A DNA stretch of 12,896 nt, taken from NCBI GenBank assembly GCA_910589135.1, contig CAJUSL010000017.1, positions 512 through 13,407 on the forward strand. The letters are read 5' to 3'. Each line of letters starts with the position of its first letter. Position 1 is the first letter of the stretch. Of the stretch, positions 6,195 to 12,553 are shown one piece after another. The stretch comes from an uncultured Eggerthellaceae bacterium. GTDB lineage: Bacteria > Actinomycetota > Coriobacteriia > Coriobacteriales > Eggerthellaceae. The position numbers and the translations under genes are program-made. Under the pieces are notes generated by a model. It searched no databases and was not told the DNA's origin. It saw nothing but the letters and a program-made list of their open reading frames with translations.

Positions 6195-7142
6195 ATGGCG
6201 ATTTACTACACAGGACGCACGGCTCTCGACTTCTGGCGCTGGAAGGCGGCAACGCTATCGACCGTCGAGCGACCTCGGCCTGTTCGACGGCTGACGCTGT
6301 CAGGAGGTCCCGTCGATGAAGCGCAGGCGCAAATCGGATGCGGCCATTTCCGCAACCAGGAGCACCGCGTCGAGCTGTTGGTGAAAAGCAAGCGCCACAC
6401 GCACTCGTCGCAAAACGCTCGCTACGTCGTCTGCACTCGACAGCTCCCTCCCAACGCCTTCCACCGCCTGAACGAAGACCGGTTTGTCGCAAGCCCCGAA
6501 TTCGCATTCATCGCGCTTGCCAGGCAGCTCGACTTGATCGACCTGGTGCTGCTCGGCTGCGAGCTGACGGGCACATACGTGACAAGCGACGCCGACGAAC
6601 GCGGCTTCGTGCAATGCGAACCCCTCGCAACCGTCGCATCGCTTGCGCGCATGGCATCGAATTGCACGGGGTTCGGCGGCATCAAAAGGGCGTTGGCGGC
6701 CTCTCGGCATGTCGTGGAAAACGCGGCCTCCCCGATGGGGTCGTGCGTGGCGCTCCTGCTGACGATGCCCCGGCACCTCGGCGGCTACGGGCTGCCCAAA
6801 CCGCGCCTCAACTACAAGCTCGAGCTTTCGCGAGAGCAATGCATCCCGCTCAAGCGCAAGTCGATCACCGTCGACATGATGTGGCCCAGCGCAAAGATGG
6901 CCATCGAATACGAAAGCACGGCATGGCATCACGGCGACGAGAAATTCGTCCAGGACTCGATTCGGCGCAACGATATCCGCTCGCTGGGCTACGACGTCAC
7001 GACAATCACCCGCAACGAATACAAAAGCATCGCCGCAATGGACCGCATAGCGGCCAACGTCGCAGCCAAAGTCGGACACCGGCTACGCTTCGAACGCATC
7101 AACCGAAACGCACAGTCGGAGCTGCGCCGGGCAATGGGATAG
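6195..7142 (+). CDS. Hypothetical protein with C-terminal DUF559/Vsr-like nuclease fold
   Basis: A 315-residue soluble protein. The C-terminal region (about 215-300) looks like the restriction-endonuclease-like fold of DUF559 and Vsr proteins: SITVDMMWPSAKMAIEYE supplies Asp227 and Glu238-x-Glu240, followed by AWHHGDEKFVQDSIRRNDIRSLGYDVTTITR, the usual pattern of conserved R/N and a final strand. The N-terminal part (IYYTGRTALDFWR; SPEFAFIALARQLDLIDLVLLGCELTGTY) resembles a widespread coriobacterial family of unknown role, loosely like AbiEi-type proteins. ATG 6195 is chosen because the family-like start MAIYYTGRTALDFW begins there and a TATGCT box 6 nt upstream would make it leaderless. There is no obvious partner gene. 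Nuclease activity, defence or toxin function are all possible and unproven. Confidence 0.72.
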   Translation: MAIYYTGRTALDFWRWKAATLSTVERPRPVRRLTLSGGPVDEAQAQIGCGHFRNQEHRVELLVKSKRHTHSSQNARYVVCTRQLPPNAFHRLNEDRFVASPEFAFIALARQLDLIDLVLLGCELTGTYVTSDADERGFVQCEPLATVASLARMASNCTGFGGIKRALAASRHVVENAASPMGSCVALLLTMPRHLGGYGLPKPRLNYKLELSREQCIPLKRKSITVDMMWPSAKMAIEYESTAWHHGDEKFVQDSIRRNDIRSLGYDVTTITRNEYKSIAAMDRIAANVAAKVGHRLRFERINRNAQSELRRAMG

Positions 7143-7172
7143 CGGCCTCGCCCTCGATGGCCGGCAGGCGAC

Positions 7173-7395
7173 CCGATGCCAAAAATCGGCGCTGCGATGG
7201 ACAAAAATTGCGGAAATCGGTATTTTCGCGAGCGAATTCACCCTGCTTTCGCATAGCCTCCATGCCCCACAACGCTTCCACCTGGGGTTTCTTGAAGGCT
7301 CGTTTTCCGACATCGGCAACTTTCCTCTCCGAATGCCCCCAAAATCACCGATTTCCGCAATTTTTGTCCACGGAGAGGCGAAAAGTTGGCATCGG
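7173..7395. repeat. Long imperfect inverted repeat, candidate dispersed or MITE-like element
   Basis: A perfect 24-bp inverted pair lies at 7198-7221 and 7347-7370 (it begins TGGACAAAAATTGCGG on the plus strand at the left copy). A further perfect 10-bp pair lies outside it at 7173-7182 and 7386-7395, with 15 divergent bases between the matching blocks on each side. The arms are therefore about 49 bp with 34 matched positions in two blocks, bounding a 223-bp unit with no gene. A nested alternative pairing exists (CCTCTCCG at 7324-7331 with CGGAGAGG at 7371-7378). No target-site duplication is obvious. Confidence 0.7.
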
Positions 7396-7490
7396 AGGCC
7401 ATAACGGGCCGTTCGCGCCTCCTCGATTGCCACCAAATAGGCAAAACGCGTCAAAATGCACCGCTCTTGCCTCGCAGCCTTGTCCGAAAG

Positions 7491-7545
7491 CACGCCGGGC
7501 GGGCATAGCACGAACCCACGCCGCAACACGCCGGACGGGCATAGC
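7491..7545. repeat. Pair of 19-bp direct repeats
   Basis: CACGCCGGGCGGGCATAGC (7491-7509) recurs at 7527-7545 with one mismatch (A for G), a period of 36 bp. There are only two copies, in the gene-free stretch downstream of guaB, so this is not a CRISPR array. The unit spacing has no clear function. Confidence 0.6.
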
Positions 7546-7640
7546 GCACGGCAATCCGCTCCTGCCTGCACGTCGTGCCGACTTGCTGCATGACAGACGC
7601 CATGACGCTCGCTCCTCGACGCGAATGCAGCGCACAGAAC

Positions 7641-7695
7641 GTCGATACGGCAAGGCCCCGGAGGCCATAGGCGTCCGGGGCCTTGCCGTATCGAC
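7641..7695 (-). terminator. Very long hairpin downstream of guaB
   Basis: Positions 7641-7662 and 7674-7695 form a perfect 22-bp stem (left arm starts GTCGATACGGCAAGG) with an 11-nt loop that can itself pair at GCC/GGC. It starts 12 nt after the guaB stop on the minus strand. No clean T-run follows. A guaB terminator is the simplest reading; it would also block plus-strand readthrough. Confidence 0.8.
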
Positions 7696-7706
7696 CGAAT
7701 GCGCGC

Positions 7707-9233
7707 TTACCGCACGCTGGTGTTGCTGACGTAGGTGGTGTTGTCCTTCAGCAGGACGTCGTGCGCGCCGCCCTCCACGATCGACGTGGACGACACGACC
7801 GTAAGCTTGGCCTTCTGCTGGAACTCCGGAATGCTGAGCGCGCCGCAGTTGCACATGGTCGAGCGAATCTTGGAAAGCGTCAGGTCGACGTTGTCCTTCA
7901 GCGGGCCCGCATACGGCACGTAGCTGTCCACGCCCTCCTCGAACGTCATGCCCTTCTTGTCGCCGCCCAAATCGTAGCGCTGCCAGTTGCGCGCACGCGA
8001 CGACCCCTCGCCCCAGTACTCCTTCATGTAGTTGCCGTTGATCATCACGCGGTTGGACGGGCTCTCGTCGAAGCGCGCGAAATAGCGCCCCAGCATGACG
8101 AAGTCGGCGCCCATGGCCAGCGCGAGCGAGATGTGGTGGTCGTACACGATGCCGCCGTCCGAGCAGATGGGAATGTAGACGCCCGTCTCGCGGAACCACT
8201 CGTCGCGCGCCGCGGCGACCTCGATGACGGCCGTGGCCTGCCCGCGCCCGATGCCCTTCGTCTCGCGGGTGATGCAGATGGAGCCGCCCCCGATGCCGAT
8301 CTTGATGAAGTCGGCGCCGGCCTCGGCGAGGAAACGGAACCCGTCGCGGTCGACCACGTTGCCCGCGCCCACCTTCACGGTTTCGCCGTAGTGCTCGCGA
8401 ATCCACTCGAGCGTGAACTTCTGCCAGTCCGAATAGCCCTCGGACGAGTCGATGCACAGCGCGTCCACCCCGGCCTCGATCAGCGCCGGCACGCGCTCGG
8501 CGTAGTCGCGCGTGTTGATGCCCGCGCCGACCATGTAGCGCTTGTGCGCGTCCAGCATCTCGTCGGGGTTGGACTTGTGCGAGTCGTAGTCCTTGCGGAA
8601 CACCAGCGCCACCAGGCGGTCGTCGCCGTCGACGATGGGCAGCGAGTTCAGCTTGTGGTCCCAGATGATGTCGTTGGCGTCCTTGAGCGACGTGTCGGCC
8701 GGCGCCGTGATCATCTTGTCGCGCGGCGTCATGATGTCGGCGACCTTCGTGTCCATGGGCATGCGCGAGACGCGGTAGTCGCGCGAAGTGACGATGCCCA
8801 GCAACTTGCCGTGGCTCTCGCCGTCGTCGGTGACGGGCATGGTGGAATGCCCGTGCTCCTCCTTCAGGCGCACCACCTTCTCAAGCGTGTCGTCGGGCGC
8901 CAGGTTGACGTCGGAGGTGACGAAACCGGCCTTGTAGTCCTTGACGCGGGCCACCATCGCGGCCTCGTCCTCGATGGACTGCGAGCCGTAGATGAAGGAC
9001 AGGCCGCCCTCGGTCGCCAGCGCAACGGCCATCTTGTCGTCGGACACCGACTGCATGATGGCGGAAATCATGGGGATGCTCAGGCTGATGGGGCACTCCT
9101 CTTCGCCCTTGCGGTACTTCACCAACGGGGTCTTCAGCGACACGGCATTCGGCACACACTCGCTCGAGGAATACCCAGGGACCAGCAGGTACTCGTTGAA
9201 CGTGCGCGATGATTCGTCGAAGTAATATGCCAT
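7707..9233 (-). CDS. guaB: IMP dehydrogenase with CBS pair
   Basis: A 508-residue enzyme that oxidises IMP to XMP with NAD+, the committed step to GTP. It is a TIM barrel (about 20-105 and 235-480) interrupted by two CBS domains (about 110-222) that in this family sense adenine and guanine nucleotides. The active loop is GIGGGSICITRETKGIGRGQ, with the catalytic Cys320; the more usual form is GPGSICTTR, so a Pro is Gly and a Thr is Ile. SDGGIVYDHHISLALAMGADFVMLG gives the phosphate-binding site, and NWQRYDLGG with EEGVDSYVPYAG forms the flap with its Arg-Tyr pair. The form resembles a variant known from Clostridia. The ATG at 9231-9233 follows GGAAAGGA at about 7 nt. It is divergent from the glycosyltransferase gene. 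Confidence 0.95.
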   Translation of the reverse strand: MAYYFDESSRTFNEYLLVPGYSSSECVPNAVSLKTPLVKYRKGEEECPISLSIPMISAIMQSVSDDKMAVALATEGGLSFIYGSQSIEDEAAMVARVKDYKAGFVTSDVNLAPDDTLEKVVRLKEEHGHSTMPVTDDGESHGKLLGIVTSRDYRVSRMPMDTKVADIMTPRDKMITAPADTSLKDANDIIWDHKLNSLPIVDGDDRLVALVFRKDYDSHKSNPDEMLDAHKRYMVGAGINTRDYAERVPALIEAGVDALCIDSSEGYSDWQKFTLEWIREHYGETVKVGAGNVVDRDGFRFLAEAGADFIKIGIGGGSICITRETKGIGRGQATAVIEVAAARDEWFRETGVYIPICSDGGIVYDHHISLALAMGADFVMLGRYFARFDESPSNRVMINGNYMKEYWGEGSSRARNWQRYDLGGDKKGMTFEEGVDSYVPYAGPLKDNVDLTLSKIRSTMCNCGALSIPEFQQKAKLTVVSSTSIVEGGAHDVLLKDNTTYVSNTSVR

Positions 9234-9291
9234 GTCTGGTCCTTTCCCTGCGTGCGCGTGCCCCCGCGTGCGTGCCTGTAAGTATCCGTTA

Positions 9292-9320
9292 ATTATACGG
9301 TGCCGCATGGAATATGGAAC
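9292..9320 (-). promoter_or_regulatory. Candidate promoter of guaB
   Basis: A perfect TATAAT lies on the minus strand at 9292-9297, about 59 nt before the guaB ATG. The -35 position (GTTCCA, 9315-9320, 17-bp spacing) is weak. The leader is rich in CGTGC/GCACG repeats and has no recognisable riboswitch. Confidence 0.55.
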
Positions 9321-9349
9321 CGCCAAATGGGAGAAAAGCAACGGCTGCG

Positions 9350-9385
9350 CGTGATACCATTGTCGAACCCAACGACCCGGAGGAG
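9350..9385 (+). promoter_or_regulatory. Start signals of the glycosyltransferase gene
   Basis: A TGATACCAT extended -10-like element lies near 9352-9360, and a strong GGAGGAG ribosome site at 9379-9385, 4 nt before GTG 9390. The ribosome site decides the start; the promoter element is only a suggestion. Together with the guaB promoter it makes 9234-9389 a divergent control region. Confidence 0.5.
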
Positions 9386-9389
9386 CCCC

Positions 9390-10592
9390 GTGAAGATCCT
9401 GCTGACATGCCATTTCCCGCTGACCGGATCGGGCAGCGGCGTCTACACGCTCAATGTCGCTCATGCGCTCGCCAAGCTCGGCCACCAGGTACGCGTCGTC
9501 GTCCCCGAGAACCAGCCGCCCGAGCCCTGCGACGGCATCGGCGTGCATCCCGTCTACTTCAACGGCTGCACGTCCGACGCACTGCCGTTCAACTTCCCGT
9601 GCTTCACCACGCATCCGCGCAGCACGCAGACGTTCTACGACCTGAACGACGAGCAGCTGCGGGCCTACGAGGCCGCCTTCCGCGCCGCCATCGAACACGA
9701 GCTCGCCGACTTCGCGCCCGACGTGATCCACTGCGGCCACGCATGGCTGCAGCCGGCCTACGCCGTCGACTACGGGGTGCCCGTCGTGGTCACCGTGCAC
9801 GGCACCGACCTCATCGGCTACGAGCGCATCGCAACCTCGGGCGACCCGCGCATGCGCGTGTTCGAGGACGCCGCCCGCAAAGCGCTCGAGAAGGCCGCCG
9901 CCATCGTCACCATCTCGCAGGAGAACGACCAGCTGGTGCGGCGCCTCTTCCCCGGCCAGGCAGGGAAGTGCCGCCTGATCCTGAACGGCTACAACTCCGA
10001 CGTCTTCTACCCCGAGCCGCTGCCGCAGCGCGACGTGCTGGGGGCGCTGGGCATTCCCGGCAAATACGCGCACGTCGTGTCGTTTGCTGGGAAGTTCGCG
10101 CACTTCAAGGGCATCGACGTGCTGCTGCGCGGCGCGGCGAAGTTCATGCGCGACGACACCGTGCTGGTGCTGGCGGGCGGCGGCGAGCTGTTCGACGAGA
10201 TGACCCAGCTGGCCGCCGGCCTTGGCCTGCGCAACGTCCACTTCGTGCACAACCAGCCGCACGACATGCTGCGCAAGCTGTACAGCATCGCGGACGTGTC
10301 GCTGCTCACGTCGCGCAAGGAGCCGTTCGGGCTGGTGATCATCGAGGCCATGGCGTGCGGCGCGCCGGTCGTCGGCAGCGACGACGGCGGCGCGGTCGAC
10401 ATCGTCACGCCGCAGACGGGCTTGCTGTTCCGCTCGGAAGACCCCGACGACTTGGCCGCGAAGGTGGAAAGCGTGCTGGACGGCGCTGCAGCGTTCGACC
10501 GCAGCGTCGTTGCCGCGTATGCCAAGGCGAACTTCTCGCAAGACGAGTCGATCGTGCACCTGGTGGACATCTACGAGGCCGTGCGGAACTGA
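9390..10592 (+). CDS. GT4-family glycosyltransferase (GT-B fold)
   Basis: A 400-residue retaining glycosyltransferase of the GT4 type. The N-terminal Rossmann half starts VKILLTCHFPLTGSGSGVYT with the acceptor-side Gly-rich loop and the ALAKLGHQVRVVVPE strand typical of the family; GVPVVVTVHGTDL (about 131-143) follows. The C-terminal half holds VVSFAGKFAHFKGIDVLLRGA (sugar-nucleotide binding), and the EX7E motif with Glu311 and Glu319 in EPFGLVIIEAMACGAPVVGSD. No signal peptide or membrane segment is seen, so it is a cytoplasmic or membrane-peripheral enzyme. The donor sugar and acceptor cannot be told; cell-wall polysaccharide, glycolipid or mannoside synthesis are all possible. The GTG start at 9390 is set by GGAGGAG; an ATG at 9300 lies in the guaB promoter region. 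Confidence 0.9.
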   Translation: MKILLTCHFPLTGSGSGVYTLNVAHALAKLGHQVRVVVPENQPPEPCDGIGVHPVYFNGCTSDALPFNFPCFTTHPRSTQTFYDLNDEQLRAYEAAFRAAIEHELADFAPDVIHCGHAWLQPAYAVDYGVPVVVTVHGTDLIGYERIATSGDPRMRVFEDAARKALEKAAAIVTISQENDQLVRRLFPGQAGKCRLILNGYNSDVFYPEPLPQRDVLGALGIPGKYAHVVSFAGKFAHFKGIDVLLRGAAKFMRDDTVLVLAGGGELFDEMTQLAAGLGLRNVHFVHNQPHDMLRKLYSIADVSLLTSRKEPFGLVIIEAMACGAPVVGSDDGGAVDIVTPQTGLLFRSEDPDDLAAKVESVLDGAAAFDRSVVAAYAKANFSQDESIVHLVDIYEAVRN

Positions 10593-10630
10593 CGCCGCGC
10601 CTCTGGCCTTGCAGGCAAGAATCCACCTGC

Positions 10631-10734
10631 TGCACCCACGAGGTCCCGCGCGCAGGTTGCGCAGCGAACGGAAACGTCCGGCGGACGTTTTCGCAGAGCA
10701 AGCCATTGCTTGAGCACGGGGCCTCGTGGGCGCA
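10631..10734. repeat. 104-bp hyphenated palindrome between convergent genes
   Basis: Three nested inverted pairs share a centre near 10682. The outer pair, 10631-10651 with 10714-10734, matches 18 of 21 positions around CCCACGAGG/CCTCGTGGG. The middle pair, 10655-10668 with 10690-10704, is imperfect (GCGAA/TTCGC plus flanks). The inner pair is AAACGTCCG (10672-10680) with CGGACGTTT (10682-10690). A separate CAAGC-CATT-GCTTG hairpin lies within 10700-10712. It separates the glycosyltransferase and ackA tails; the inner stem followed by TTTT could end plus-strand transcription, so it may be a bidirectional terminator or a dispersed palindromic element. Confidence 0.65.
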
Positions 10735-10759
10735 GCCGGCGCATCTAGTCCCGTGCCTT

Positions 10760-11983
10760 CTACCCCTTGGCCTGCGCCTCGCAGATGGCGTCGGTTTCGC
10801 GGGCGATGCGCATCTCCTCGTCGGTGGTGACGATGCAGATGGCAATGGGCGAATCGTCCACCGACACGATGCGGTTCACGCCGATCTCGCCGACCACCTT
10901 GTTCTTCTCCTTGTCCAAGATCATGCCCATGTGCGCCAGCCCGTCGAACACCTTCTCGCGCAGCTCGGCCGAGTTCTCGCCGATGCCCGCCGTCATCACC
11001 ACGGCGTCGGTGCGGCGCATGATGGCGTAGAACGACCCGATGGCCTTCTGCACCTTGAACACGTACATGTCGATGGCCAGCTGCGCCAGCTCGTTGCCAT
11101 CGTCGGCGGCGGCCATCACCTCGCGCATGTCGCCCGAGATGCCGCTGACGCCCAGAATGCCCGACTCCTTGTTGAGAATGCTCTCCATCTCGTCGAATCC
11201 GATGCCGTCGTGGCGCATGACGTACGTCACGATGGCCGGGTCGATCGACCCCGAGCGCGTGCCCATCATCAGGCCCTCAAGCGGGGTAAGCCCCATGGTG
11301 GTGTCGATGGAGACGCCGCCGTTCACGGCCGTGATCGAGCCGCCGTTCCCCAAATGGCACGTGATAAGCCCCAGGTCGCGGATGTCGCGGTCAAGCAGGC
11401 GCGCGGCCTGCGCGGCGGCATAGCGGTGCGACGTGCCATGCGCGCCGTAGCGGCGGATGTGCAGGTCGGTGTAGTAGCGCATGGGAAGCGGGTACATGTA
11501 TGCCTTCGGGGGCATGGTGGTGTGGAACGCGGTGTCGAACACCGCGGTCTGCGGCGTGTCGGGCAGGCGCTCCTGCAGCAGGCGGATGCACGCGACGGCG
11601 GCCGGGTTGTGCAGCGGCGCCAGCGTTGAGCACTCGTCGATCTTCTGCAGGCCGTCCTCGTCGATGAGCACCGACTCGGTGAAGTACTCCCCGCCGGCGA
11701 CGACGCGGTTGCCGATGGCCTGGATCTGCTCCACCGAGCGGATGGGGCTCGCCGGGTCGGATTCCATGCGGTCGAGCAAGATGGACAAGCACCCGGGAAC
11801 GTCGGCCCCTTCGGGCACGGGAACGGGCCGCCACTCCATGTCCGGCGCGAAAGCCACCTTCATGGAGGCGTCGGGCGTGCCCACGCGTTCGGCGAGCGCC
11901 TTCATCAGGCTTTGCTTGCCGTCGGTTTGGATGAGCTGGCACTTCAGCGAAGAGCTGCCGGCGTTGACTACCAGTACGAGCAT
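10760..11983 (-). CDS. ackA: Acetate kinase
   Basis: A 407-residue ASKHA-fold kinase that interconverts acetyl phosphate plus ADP and acetate plus ATP, the ATP-yielding end step of acetate fermentation. The signature VVNAGSSSLKCQL (Asn7) opens the protein. Likely active-site residues are Arg93 (GNRVVAGGEYF), Asp150 (AVFDTAFH), His183 (GAHGTSH), Arg243 (GTRSGSIDP) and Glu389/Glu390 (TTDEEMRIA). In the Arg93 motif, usually GHRVVHGGE, both His are replaced by Asn92 and Ala96. Length is normal. The ATG at 11981-11983 has AGGGGG about 6 nt upstream. No phosphotransacetylase gene lies next to it in this window; it is followed by the palindromic convergent region. Confidence 0.97.
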   Translation of the reverse strand: MLVLVVNAGSSSLKCQLIQTDGKQSLMKALAERVGTPDASMKVAFAPDMEWRPVPVPEGADVPGCLSILLDRMESDPASPIRSVEQIQAIGNRVVAGGEYFTESVLIDEDGLQKIDECSTLAPLHNPAAVACIRLLQERLPDTPQTAVFDTAFHTTMPPKAYMYPLPMRYYTDLHIRRYGAHGTSHRYAAAQAARLLDRDIRDLGLITCHLGNGGSITAVNGGVSIDTTMGLTPLEGLMMGTRSGSIDPAIVTYVMRHDGIGFDEMESILNKESGILGVSGISGDMREVMAAADDGNELAQLAIDMYVFKVQKAIGSFYAIMRRTDAVVMTAGIGENSAELREKVFDGLAHMGMILDKEKNKVVGEIGVNRIVSVDDSPIAICIVTTDEEMRIARETDAICEAQAKG

Positions 11984-12000
11984 GCGAACCCCCTGACCCG

Positions 12001-12070
12001 GATGCAGCGGCCGCTGGCCGCCAGCGATTCGGCCGTCCCGCGGCCACGATTCAGTCGCCCTACAGCATAC
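12001..12070 (-). promoter_or_regulatory. Leader and possible promoter of ackA
   Basis: The stretch between ackA and the terminator hairpin holds a TATGCT box on the minus strand (12064-12069) and two small GC hairpins, GGCCG/CGGCC (12031-12035, 12041-12045) and GCGGCC/GGCCGC (12007-12012, 12016-12021). The promoter has no convincing -35 and the call is tentative. Confidence 0.25.
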
Positions 12071-12071
12071 C

Positions 12072-12102
12072 GCGGGCCCCGGGCACCATGCCCGAGGCCC
12101 GC
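12072..12102 (-). terminator. GC-rich terminator hairpin after the ACT gene
   Basis: GCGGGCCCCGGGC (12072-12084) and GCCCGAGGCCCGC (12090-12102) form a 13-bp stem with one mismatch and the loop ACCAT, 32 nt past the stop of the ACT-domain gene. There is no T-run. It probably separates the paaK-ACT unit from ackA. Confidence 0.6.
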
Positions 12103-12133
12103 AGCCTGGAACGCGATCGTTTACGGCCGAACG

Positions 12134-12553
12134 CTACGCCGCGTAGAGGTCCTTCGGGTGCAGCACGCAAAAACCCGCCCCTTCGAGCACGCCCATGACG
12201 TCGCTGTCGGACTTCAACGCCAGCGTCGCCGCGCCGACCGACGACGTGAAGCAATACGCGTATTCCACGCTGGCGTCGGCCTTCTCGAGCGCTTCGAACA
12301 CCTGGGCCGCACCGCCGGGAACGTCGGGAACCTGCACGGCGACGACGCGCGCGAGGCTGGCCGTGAAGCCCGCACCCGTCAGCGCCTCGACCGCAGCCTG
12401 GGGCTTGTCGCAGATGATGCGCACGATTCCGTAGTCGCTCGTGTCCGCCACGGCCAGCGCGTGCATCTGGATGTCGGCCTCGCCGAGCGTCTGGCACAGT
12501 GCGGTCAGGCGGCCCTTCTTGTTGCCAAGGAAAACGGTGAGCTGGTCGATCAT
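12134..12553 (-). CDS. Double-ACT-domain amino-acid-binding protein
   Basis: A 139-residue protein made of two ACT domains, about 1-65 (MIDQLTVFLGNKKGRLTALCQTLGEADIQMHALAVADTSDYGIVRI) and 70-139 (VVAVQVPDVPGGAAQVFEALEKADASVEYAYCF). Both carry the Gly-x-Leu or Pro-Gly-x-Ala loop where ACT domains bind amino acids at dimer interfaces. There is no enzyme domain. Its ATG overlaps the stop of the upstream PaaK-family gene by one base (TAATG), so the two are translationally coupled. The same pair is common in Clostridia, archaea and Coriobacteria, often near indolepyruvate ferredoxin oxidoreductase genes, which suggests a sensor of aromatic amino acids that modulates the ligase; that role is inference. 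Confidence 0.9.
   Translation of the reverse strand: MIDQLTVFLGNKKGRLTALCQTLGEADIQMHALAVADTSDYGIVRIICDKPQAAVEALTGAGFTASLARVVAVQVPDVPGGAAQVFEALEKADASVEYAYCFTSSVGAATLALKSDSDVMGVLEGAGFCVLHPKDLYAA

Noticed and set aside
5938..6507. Minus-strand open frame of about 190 codons upstream of aspS
   Set aside because: It overlaps the start of the 6195 gene and has no recognisable domain or start signal.
7491..7545. Possible CRISPR array
   Set aside because: Only two short repeats, a 17-bp gap and no cas genes.
7083..7571. Minus-strand open frame of about 160 codons over the gene-free stretch
   Set aside because: It crosses the inverted repeat, overlaps the end of the nuclease-like gene, has no ribosome site and no family-like sequence.
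7683..9212. Long open frame on the plus strand opposite guaB
   Set aside because: Antisense shadow of guaB with the same skewed composition; no domain recognisable.
9314..11629. Very long plus-strand open frame across the glycosyltransferase and ackA
   Set aside because: It overlaps two well-supported genes in other frames and its product is Arg/Ala/His-rich without motifs.
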